A stretch of DNA of 64,000 nucleotides, from positions 17,264-81,263 of the forward strand of contig JASGDY010000131.1 in assembly GCA_047606825.1 (NCBI GenBank), in the 5' to 3' direction. A model generated the notes under the pieces. The model was not told the origin of the DNA, did no database searches, and saw only the letters and a program-made list of their open reading frames with translations. Of the stretch, positions 46,329 through 53,416 are shown one piece after another (the stretch's first letter is position 1; every line of letters begins with the position of its first letter). The stretch is from Rhizosphaericola sp047606825. GTDB taxonomy: Bacteria > Bacteroidota > Bacteroidia > Chitinophagales > Chitinophagaceae. The translations under genes were made by a program, and so were the position numbers.

Positions 46329-47855
46329 ATGAAACGTAGATTATTTTATATCAATAATATGGCAGTAGGCGCAATACTGCTATTGCTCGGTGGTTGTAAA
46401 AAGACACTCGACACAACGGCGGAGGTAACACCTACGTCCGAATCGTTCTGGATTTCCGAAGCTTCCGCACTAAAAGGCATCAATGCCATGTACGAACAGT
46501 TTGACGGCGAGGAGTTTTACGGAAGAGGGTTTATGTGGTATATCAACGCCAGCGACGACATGATTACCGGACGTAGCAACAGCACGGCACAAAACATCAA
46601 GAACTTTTCGAGCAATGCCATATCTGCGTCCTATCTGGCAGAACAGTGGTCTATGCGATTTATCGTCATTAAAAGAGCCAATGACGTGATCCGCAACCTG
46701 CCCAGGATTGCATTTGACGACGACTCTCTCAAAAACCGATATTTAGGGGAAGCCTATTTCCTGAGGGCACTGATGTATTTCCAGTTGACCTACAACTATG
46801 CCGATGACAAAGCTGGTATTCCAATCATCAGAGAAACAGATTCAATACAGACAGAGGCAGTGGCAAGGGCAGCAAGTGCCAGCGTCAACTATGCCATGAT
46901 AGATTCGGACTTTGTGCAGGCGGCAGCACTGTTGCCTTATTTCGACACTTATGAGAGTACAGACTATGGACATGCCCATAAAACGGCGGCGTGGGCTTAC
47001 CTCAGCAAGTCCAAGTTGTACCAAAAAGATTACCAAGCTACCAGCCAATATGCCGACTCCGTCATCCTTAGCGGTAAGCATGCGTTGCTTTCCAATTACA
47101 AAGACGTATTTACCATTGCCAATAACTGGAGTTCTGAGTATATTTGGAGCGCGTACAGTACAGGTTCGATTACAGGCGGCTGGGGAAGTATCCTGCCAGG
47201 CGTCATGCTGGAAAACAAAGGTTGGGGATATTACAACGGTTGGGGATATTATACGCCGACCAAGGAACTCTACGATGAATTTGAGGACGGCGACACAAGG
47301 CTTGCGGCAACAATACTGAAGCCGGGGGACACATTTACATTTTATGGCTCTTCCCGCACGTATGCGTCCGACAACAGTCTTAGCGGTTACCAGTTCAACA
47401 AATACATGGAACCATTTAGTTATTCATCGCCCGAAGGAACGTATGTCAGTACCAATGGCGACCATCCGACTACGTCCCTCTGCCCGCCTTTGATAAGATA
47501 TGCGGAAATTCTTCTTATCAAGGCAGAGGCGCTGATAATGCTGGGCGAAAGCGGCGATACTTACATCAACATGGTACGGGAAAGAGCCGGGCTGGACGAC
47601 ATCACCAATGCCGACCTTGACGACCTAAAACATGAAAGGCGTTGCGAACTGGCTGGCGAATGGGCAGACCGCCACCGCGACTTGGTCAGATGGGGCGACG
47701 CACAATCCACCTACGCCAATACATTGCACAGTTATTCGGGCAGCGTCGTATGGGCTGCAAGGACATTTGACTCGACCTATATGAACGTATGGCCAGTTCC
47801 GCAAAACGAGATTACAAACAGTGGTGGCGTCATCACACAAAATGCAGGTTGGTAA
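46329..47855 (+). CDS. SusD/RagB-family lipoprotein of the GH89/GH92 locus
   Basis: The 508-residue protein starts MKRRLFYINNMAVGAILLLL and has the lipobox LGGC with the lipidated Cys23, followed by KKTLDT. SusD hallmarks include YLGEAYFLRALMYFQLTYNY, the TPR-like AHKTAAWAYLSKSKLYQKDY, IRYAEILLIKAEALIMLGES and LKHERRCELAGEWADRHRDL. It binds the glycan on the cell surface and closes the SusC channel. The stop codon overlaps the ATG of the next gene (TAATG), so enzyme genes downstream are translationally coupled. Confidence 0.96.
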   Translation: MKRRLFYINNMAVGAILLLLGGCKKTLDTTAEVTPTSESFWISEASALKGINAMYEQFDGEEFYGRGFMWYINASDDMITGRSNSTAQNIKNFSSNAISASYLAEQWSMRFIVIKRANDVIRNLPRIAFDDDSLKNRYLGEAYFLRALMYFQLTYNYADDKAGIPIIRETDSIQTEAVARAASASVNYAMIDSDFVQAAALLPYFDTYESTDYGHAHKTAAWAYLSKSKLYQKDYQATSQYADSVILSGKHALLSNYKDVFTIANNWSSEYIWSAYSTGSITGGWGSILPGVMLENKGWGYYNGWGYYTPTKELYDEFEDGDTRLAATILKPGDTFTFYGSSRTYASDNSLSGYQFNKYMEPFSYSSPEGTYVSTNGDHPTTSLCPPLIRYAEILLIKAEALIMLGESGDTYINMVRERAGLDDITNADLDDLKHERRCELAGEWADRHRDLVRWGDAQSTYANTLHSYSGSVVWAARTFDSTYMNVWPVPQNEITNSGGVITQNAGW

Positions 47856-48652
47856 TGAAAATAAAAATGGATTTCAAACAATTATGGATGGGTGCTTTCC
47901 TGTCGCTCCCCTTTGTCTCGATCGGGCAGAATGCAGGCTATTCCCTCAACAAAGTGCATTCGCACAACGACTATTGGCAATCGCGTCCGTTTTATCTGGC
48001 TTATGAACATGGGCTTGGCTCCGTGGAGGCCGACACGTATCTGTGGGACGGCGCACTGTTGGTCGCACACGATACGGTTGCCTTAAAAAAGGAAAATACC
48101 TTACAGCACCTGTATTTAGAGCCTTTGAAGGCAGCGTTGCTTTCGCATGGCGGTCATCCGTTTGCCGATACTTCGCTGCATATCCAGTTGCTGATAGAGT
48201 TGAAAACGGAAGCCGACACGGAAATAAAAGCGATGGAAACGGCATTGCAGCAATATCCCGAAATCACCGACAACCCGCAGGTGCAAGTCGTGTTTACGGG
48301 CAACACGCCCTCCGTAAAGGCGATGCTTGCCTGTCCGACCTATATGCGGTTTGACGGCCAGCTTTCACACACGTATCCGCCGGAGGCTTTGGCGCATATT
48401 GCCATGCTGAGCGACAATCTTCAGGATTTCATAACTTGGGACGGAAAAGGCAAGCTCACGCAAAAGCAGGAAAAGGTTTTGCGTCGCTGGGTGAAGAAAG
48501 GCCATGACTTGGGAAAGAAAGTACGTTTTTGGAACGCCCCGGACAACCCGCTTGCCTGGGAAACATTTATGCGTCTCGGCGTGGACTATATCAACACAGA
48601 CCATATCGAAGCCGTCACCCAATTTTTTGAAAAGTTAAACCAAAAACAATGA
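47855..48652 (+). CDS. Exported GDPD/PI-PLC-superfamily phosphodiesterase
   Basis: The ATG at 47855 shares its A with the SusD stop. The 265-residue protein has a signal peptide (MKIKMDFKQLWMGAFLSLPF...IGQ) and the TIM-barrel motifs of glycerophosphodiester phosphodiesterase/PI-phospholipase C proteins: VHSHNDY (His35/His37), GSVEADTYL with Glu58 and Asp60, LLVAHD with His72 and Asp73, LLIELKTEAD and a C-terminal GVDYINTDHIEA. Such enzymes cut phosphodiesters next to glycerol or inositol. The gene overlaps the following phosphatase gene (ATGA/TGATG). In this context it may open a glycosyl-inositol-phosphate bond; that is inference. Confidence 0.82.
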   Translation: MKIKMDFKQLWMGAFLSLPFVSIGQNAGYSLNKVHSHNDYWQSRPFYLAYEHGLGSVEADTYLWDGALLVAHDTVALKKENTLQHLYLEPLKAALLSHGGHPFADTSLHIQLLIELKTEADTEIKAMETALQQYPEITDNPQVQVVFTGNTPSVKAMLACPTYMRFDGQLSHTYPPEALAHIAMLSDNLQDFITWDGKGKLTQKQEKVLRRWVKKGHDLGKKVRFWNAPDNPLAWETFMRLGVDYINTDHIEAVTQFFEKLNQKQ

Positions 48653-49518
48653 TGCGTAGAAGTCATTTGAACACCTTACCGTCATTCCCGCGTAGGCGGG
48701 AATCTTTTCTACTGGTCGTTGTTTGTATCGCAGCTTGTACAATAGCCAGAGCGCAAGAAAGGGAAGTTATATTGCAGGGGACGTACAATTTCCGCGATAT
48801 CGGCGGCTATCCAACCAAAGGCGGGAAAAAAATCAAATGGGAAAAGCTTTACCGCTCTGCATTCCTAACAGGACTGACAGCGGAAGACCTGGACATTCTG
48901 CAAAGCCGCAAGGTTGCCCGTGTCATCGACTTCCGAGGTCCCAAGGAGATTGCTTTTGCGCCGGACAAGCTGCCGCAAGGCACACAGCATATTGTGCTTT
49001 CGGCGGGAAGTGTCAACGACGGCCCTGACGACTGGGAGGACATGGCAAACGAGATGAAAACCAAAACGGAAGACGAATCCGAACAGGGCGCATATAACTA
49101 TTACCGCAATGTGTCTTCGTTTGCCGACCGCTACCGACCGATGTTTGAACAGATGCTGAAACTGCCGCAGGACAGTGCATTGGTATTCCATTGCGTCGGC
49201 GGAAAAGACAGGACCGGTATTGCCGCCGCCCTGATACAGTATGTGCTGGGCGTGGACTACAAGGATATCATGAGTGATTTTGAACTGACCAACCAATACC
49301 GCGCACGTTACAACAAGGAAATATCCGAACTCCTCGTCCGAAAATACGGCGTATCGCCCGACCGCGCCAAGTTGTATGGCCTGGCAAAAGCCAAATTCCT
49401 GCAAGCATCCTTTGACGCATTGGCAAAGCAATATGGTTCGTTGGATTTGTTCGTCAAAAACGGTCTAGGGCTGGACGACAGCAAAATCGCAAAGCTGAAA
49501 GCAATGTATTTGTATTAA
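48652..49518 (+). CDS. Exported Cys-dependent (tyrosine-type) phosphatase
   Basis: The 288-residue protein has the dual-specificity/LipA-type phosphatase pattern: TYNFRDIGGYPTKGGKKIKW (~44-63), LYRSAFLTGLTAEDLDIL, ARVIDFRGPKEI and the P-loop HCVGGKDRTG with nucleophile Cys181 and Arg187. Members remove phosphate from phosphoinositides, inositol phosphates or protein. The start is 48652 (TGATG overlap; ATG at 48649 also possible). The signal peptide is odd: MRRSHLNTLPSFPRRRESFL, where PSFPRRRES is encoded by a palindromic repeat (48681-48704), followed by the hydrophobic LVVVCIAACTIARAQ. It should still be exported. Confidence 0.88.
   Translation: MRRSHLNTLPSFPRRRESFLLVVVCIAACTIARAQEREVILQGTYNFRDIGGYPTKGGKKIKWEKLYRSAFLTGLTAEDLDILQSRKVARVIDFRGPKEIAFAPDKLPQGTQHIVLSAGSVNDGPDDWEDMANEMKTKTEDESEQGAYNYYRNVSSFADRYRPMFEQMLKLPQDSALVFHCVGGKDRTGIAAALIQYVLGVDYKDIMSDFELTNQYRARYNKEISELLVRKYGVSPDRAKLYGLAKAKFLQASFDALAKQYGSLDLFVKNGLGLDDSKIAKLKAMYLY
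48681..48704 (+). repeat. REP-like palindrome inside the phosphatase signal-peptide region
   Basis: GTCATTCCCGCGTAGGCGGG plus AATC forms an 8-bp stem (ATTCCCGC/GCGGGAAT) with a four-base loop. The same type recurs, diverged, at 51832-51855 (GTCATTCCTGCCTACGTGGG...). Translated in this frame it gives PSFPRRRES, the wording such repeats give in many bacteria. Confidence 0.8.
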
Positions 49519-49548
49519 AAAAAGCCAACAACGATTAAAACAGACTGA

Positions 49549-51768
49549 ATGGCGAAGAAAAAAAGACATGGATTGAATGTATGGTGCAATATATTGGCAT
49601 TGGGTGGTTGCTTGTTTTCGGCACACGCCCAGCAAAACAATCCCGCTGATGCCGCCCGACAATTGGTCGCAAGAGTGCTGCCAAGCTACGCCGACAGCTT
49701 CGCTTTTGAAGTATTGACGGACTGCGCCAAAGACAGTTTCTCCATTGTCATGCGCAAGGACGGTAGGGTGTTGATACACGGCAACAACGGCGTGTCGATG
49801 GCTTCGGGATTTTATACCTATCTCACGGACTATTGCCATGCCAATATCACTTGGGACAGCCGCCAATTGGACATGCCGGTTCCGATGCCTAAACCCGTCG
49901 GCACGGTTGGAAAATCTTCTTTGTACAAAGACCGCTACTATCTCAACTACTGTACCTACAACTATTCGATGTCGTGGTGGGACTGGAACCGCTGGCAACA
50001 GGAAATCGACTGGATGGCTATGCACGGCATCAATATGCCTTTGGCGTTGACGGGAGAGGAAGCTGTCTGGAAAGAAGTATATAGCGACCTGGGATTGAGC
50101 CGACAGGATTTGGGTACGTTTTTTTCGGGTCCAGCATATTTTTCCTGGTTTTGGATGGGCAATCTGGACGGTTGGAACGGTCCGCTTTCGGACAACTGGA
50201 TGTCCCGCCAACGGCAATTACAACAGAAAATCCTCCAAAGGGAAAGAGAACTGGGAATGACACCCGTACTTCCGGCTTTTACCGGACACGTACCCCAATC
50301 CCTGCGTAAACACTATCCACAGGCAAAAATCAAAAACACCAACTGGGACGCAGGTTTTGAGGATGTCTGCATTTTGGATGCGGAAGACCCACTTTTTGAC
50401 ACGATAGGACGGTTGTTCCTCAAAAAACAAACCGAAATATACGGCACCAACCACCTTTATTCTGCCGATACGTTCAACGAAAACGTACCGCCGTCCAACG
50501 ATTCCAGCTATCTCGACGGCATCACCAAAAAGATATACGCGACGATGTGCGCCGTCGATTCCCAAGCCAAATGGCTGATGCAGGGCTGGATGTTCCACTA
50601 CAACAAAGCATATTGGGGAGAGCCGCAGGTAGCGGCACTTTTGCATGCCGTCCCGGGCGACAACTTGGTCATTCTGGACTTGTACAGCGAGAGCCATCCG
50701 ATGTGGCAAACCTCCCATTCCTATTACGGAAAACCGTGGATTTGGAATATGCTGCAAAACTTCGGCGGCAATATCGGACTGTTTGGCCCGATGGATGCCG
50801 TAGCAAAAGAACCTTACAAAACGTTCCGTAATAAAGCCTCCCAAAACATGACAGGCATCGGCTTGGCACCGGAAGGCATTGAACAAAATCCGGCATTGTT
50901 TGCCCTTATGCTGCAGAATGTATGGGCAAATGACACCATCGACGTACCGCAATTTTTGAAAAAATATGCCCGCAACAGATACGGCGTGGAATCGCCGCAG
51001 TTGCAGCAAGCATGGGAAATTTTGTACCGAACGGTTTACCAAGGTGGTTCCGGTGAGGGAACGCCGGAATCCATCATCGTGTCACACCCCATGATGCAGG
51101 ATTCTTCACAGCGCGTGCGCACCGCACTCAACTATGAACCCAAACAATTGGCAGAGGCTTGGCGGCTTCTCTTGTCCGCCAAAGACCAGGCAGGAACCAA
51201 CGACGGCTATCTGTACGACCTTATCGACGTGACGCGGCAAGTCTTGGCTAACCATGCGTTTGACCTTTTTCAAACCTGGAGGGCTGATTACCAGTCCAAA
51301 AATTGGGCGCAGTTCCAAAAACATACACAGGGTTTCCTTACCTTGATGCAGGATATGGACAGGTTGTTGGCGAGCAACAGGCATTTTCTTTTGGGTAAAT
51401 GGATTGCGGATGCACGTGCGTGTGGCATCACGCCGGAGGAAAAAAACCGTTACGAACGTAACGCGCGTGACCTCGTTACGCTCTGGGGTGGACGGGCAAG
51501 CGGACTGAGCGAATATTCCAACAGGCAATGGGCCGGACTTATCAATGGCTATTACCTACCGCGTTGGCAGATGTATTGTGACTATATCCTGCAATCCCAA
51601 AAAACAGGGAAGCCGATAGACTTGTCGGTTATTGATTCCAAAATTTTGGACTGGGAATGGGATTGGGTCAACGACACCAAGGAAACTTATGCCTCCACGC
51701 CCGTCGGCAACACTTTGGATATTGTCCAAACGTTGTACAAAAAGTATTACGGTGCAGTAAGTCGGTAA
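49549..51768 (+). CDS. GH89 alpha-N-acetylglucosaminidase (NAGLU family)
   Basis: The 739-residue protein has a signal peptide ending SAHAQ (~27), a small N-terminal domain and the GH89 catalytic barrel. Motifs: YLNYCTYNYSMSWWDWNRWQ, HGINMPLALTGEEAVW, FSGPAYFSWFWMGNLDGWNG, YSADTFNENVPP with Glu311, and MTGIGLAPEGIEQNP with Glu442. The two glutamates correspond to the catalytic E316 and E446 of human NAGLU. The enzyme releases terminal alpha-linked GlcNAc. It lies 30 bases after the phosphatase gene. The C-terminal helical domain (~470-739) is as in the family. Confidence 0.95.
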   Translation: MAKKKRHGLNVWCNILALGGCLFSAHAQQNNPADAARQLVARVLPSYADSFAFEVLTDCAKDSFSIVMRKDGRVLIHGNNGVSMASGFYTYLTDYCHANITWDSRQLDMPVPMPKPVGTVGKSSLYKDRYYLNYCTYNYSMSWWDWNRWQQEIDWMAMHGINMPLALTGEEAVWKEVYSDLGLSRQDLGTFFSGPAYFSWFWMGNLDGWNGPLSDNWMSRQRQLQQKILQRERELGMTPVLPAFTGHVPQSLRKHYPQAKIKNTNWDAGFEDVCILDAEDPLFDTIGRLFLKKQTEIYGTNHLYSADTFNENVPPSNDSSYLDGITKKIYATMCAVDSQAKWLMQGWMFHYNKAYWGEPQVAALLHAVPGDNLVILDLYSESHPMWQTSHSYYGKPWIWNMLQNFGGNIGLFGPMDAVAKEPYKTFRNKASQNMTGIGLAPEGIEQNPALFALMLQNVWANDTIDVPQFLKKYARNRYGVESPQLQQAWEILYRTVYQGGSGEGTPESIIVSHPMMQDSSQRVRTALNYEPKQLAEAWRLLLSAKDQAGTNDGYLYDLIDVTRQVLANHAFDLFQTWRADYQSKNWAQFQKHTQGFLTLMQDMDRLLASNRHFLLGKWIADARACGITPEEKNRYERNARDLVTLWGGRASGLSEYSNRQWAGLINGYYLPRWQMYCDYILQSQKTGKPIDLSVIDSKILDWEWDWVNDTKETYASTPVGNTLDIVQTLYKKYYGAVSR

Positions 51769-51831
51769 GGAGTTGGTTGTTATACTCGATGCAGGATAAA
51801 AATGTGCAATGAAAAAAGTGAACACCTCCAC

Positions 51832-52194
51832 GTCATTCCTGCCTACGTGGGAATCAGGGCTGTTGTGTTCTAAATATGTGCTGATCCGCCGCGGCGTATC
51901 TATTTCGCTCTTGATAGAGCCGTAAGCTCGTTTTATTTTGTAGCAACGGAATTTTATTCCGTTGTATGCGATTGACAGTGAGTGAGTTCCAAAGGAACGG
52001 AACATATAACTTGCATTTCAATCTTCGGCATTGTTAATTTGGTATAGATTTTATCCAATTAGTCCGAGATTGCTTCGTCGTTCCTCCTCGCAATGACGTT
52101 GATTATTAATATATTATGAAGATAACAGTCGCGTCATTCCGAACATAGTGACCACGAAGTAGCCGCGAAGCGAACAAAGCAATCCAGACCTAAA
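51832..52194. repeat. Cluster of intergenic palindromes
   Basis: The 480-base gap 51769-52248 holds no gene but several repeats. A REP-like copy is at 51832-51855. A perfect 9-bp palindrome CAACGGAAT-TTT-ATTCCGTTG lies at 51944-51964, followed by GTTCCAAAGGAAC. A GATTGCTTCGTCGTTCCTCC-type repeat is at 52066-52098 with a diverged inverted partner at 52132-52194. The gap also breaks the otherwise tight spacing of the operon, so the downstream genes may have their own promoter. Confidence 0.65.
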
Positions 52195-52248
52195 AACTAT
52201 ATCAATTTAACAATACCCAATCTTCATTGATTATCAAATAATGTAAAC

Positions 52249-53385
52249 ATGAAAGAAGAAAAAAAGCGGTTTGTCGCGCTGGATATTTTCCGGGGACTGA
52301 CGGTGTGTTTTATGATTATCGTCAACACGCCGGGCAACGGAGACACGAGTTTTGCGCCGTTGCAACATGCCAAGTGGTTCGGTTTTACGGCGACGGACTT
52401 GGTGTTTCCGTCATTTTTGTTTGCGACGGGCAATGCCATGTACTTTGCTGCGGAGCGATGGCTGTCGATGTCCACAGGACAAGTCTGGGGCAAAATCCTG
52501 AAAAGAAGTCTGTTGATTTTTCTGTTGGGGGTGTTGATGTATTGGTTCCCGTTTTTTGCGCGTGATGCCGCCGGAGGTTGGAGTTTCAGACCCTTGTCGC
52601 ATATACGCATCATGGGCGTGTTGCAGCGCATCGCGGTTGCCTACATGTTCGGTGCGTTCTTGGTCTATTATTGCAAACCCAAAGTATTGGTCTGGGTGTC
52701 TGCGGCGTTGCTGGTGCTGTATTACATACTCATGGTTACGTGTGGCTATCCCGGCATGGATTCATTGAGCATGTACGGCAATGCGGTGTTGCGTTTGGAT
52801 ACGTTTGTGATGGGACCGAACCATTTGTACCACGACCACGGCGAGCTGTATCCATTTGACCCGGAAGGACTTTTGAGTACGATTCCGGCAATTGTCAATG
52901 TCATTGTCGGTTATCTGGTCGGGCGTTATGTATTGCAGAAGAAAATGGGTATCGAAGCCTTGCTAAGAGTGGCTCTTGTGGGATTTTTGTTGATCGTGTT
53001 GGCGTATTTTGGAAATGGCATTTTCCCCATCGGTAAAAAGCTATGGACGAGCACATTTGTATTGCTGACCTGCGGACTGGACTGCCTGTTGCTGGTCGCT
53101 ATCATTTATTGGACGGACGTTTTGCAAAAACCGTTTGGCAATTACTTTTTTTCCGTATTTGGGAAAAATCCGCTGGTCATCTACCTCTTTTCCGAACTGT
53201 TTGCAACGGTCTTATTCACAGTCCACGCAGACGGCGATACCAATGTGTATGATTGGCTTTTCCAGCATTTGTTTGTTCATTTTACACCGTACTTAGGTTC
53301 GCTTATACAAGCAATCTGTTATATGTTGCTCTGTTGGTCTTTGGGTTATGTGCTTGACAAGAAAAAAATCTATATCCGTGTTTGA
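52249..53385 (+). CDS. HGSNAT/NagX-type membrane acetyltransferase (DUF5009)
   Basis: The 378-residue protein has about ten membrane helices and starts MKEEKKRFVALDIFRGLTVC, the F-x-A-L-D-x-F-R-G-L signature of the heparan-alpha-glucosaminide N-acetyltransferase-like family. Further marks are MIIVNTPGNGDTSFAPLQHA, WFGFTATDLVFPSFLFATGN with the conserved D and P, RPLSHIRIMGVLQRIAVAYM and FGKNPLVIYLFSELF. Family members pass acetyl groups from cytoplasmic acetyl-CoA across the inner membrane to the amino group of terminal alpha-glucosamine. Next to the GH89 gene this mirrors the lysosomal HGSNAT-NAGLU pair. Activity is inferred. Confidence 0.85.
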   Translation: MKEEKKRFVALDIFRGLTVCFMIIVNTPGNGDTSFAPLQHAKWFGFTATDLVFPSFLFATGNAMYFAAERWLSMSTGQVWGKILKRSLLIFLLGVLMYWFPFFARDAAGGWSFRPLSHIRIMGVLQRIAVAYMFGAFLVYYCKPKVLVWVSAALLVLYYILMVTCGYPGMDSLSMYGNAVLRLDTFVMGPNHLYHDHGELYPFDPEGLLSTIPAIVNVIVGYLVGRYVLQKKMGIEALLRVALVGFLLIVLAYFGNGIFPIGKKLWTSTFVLLTCGLDCLLLVAIIYWTDVLQKPFGNYFFSVFGKNPLVIYLFSELFATVLFTVHADGDTNVYDWLFQHLFVHFTPYLGSLIQAICYMLLCWSLGYVLDKKKIYIRV

Positions 53386-53416
53386 CCAAAGGCATCGTAC
53401 CCTTTTCAGTATAAAT

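Noticed and set aside
49465..50217. A 250-codon minus-strand frame over the start of the GH89 gene
   Set aside because: Shadow of the phosphatase end and the GH89 N-terminus; no signal, no motifs.
51769..52248. Possible CRISPR array in the repeat-rich gap
   Set aside because: The repeats are of different families and orientations without regular spacing, and no cas genes are in the window.
49549..53385. Reading the GH89-HGSNAT genes as a heparan-sulphate degradation locus
   Set aside because: No polysaccharide lyases, GH88 or sulphatases are present, which such loci need; GH92, phosphodiesterase and phosphatase do not fit heparan sulphate.
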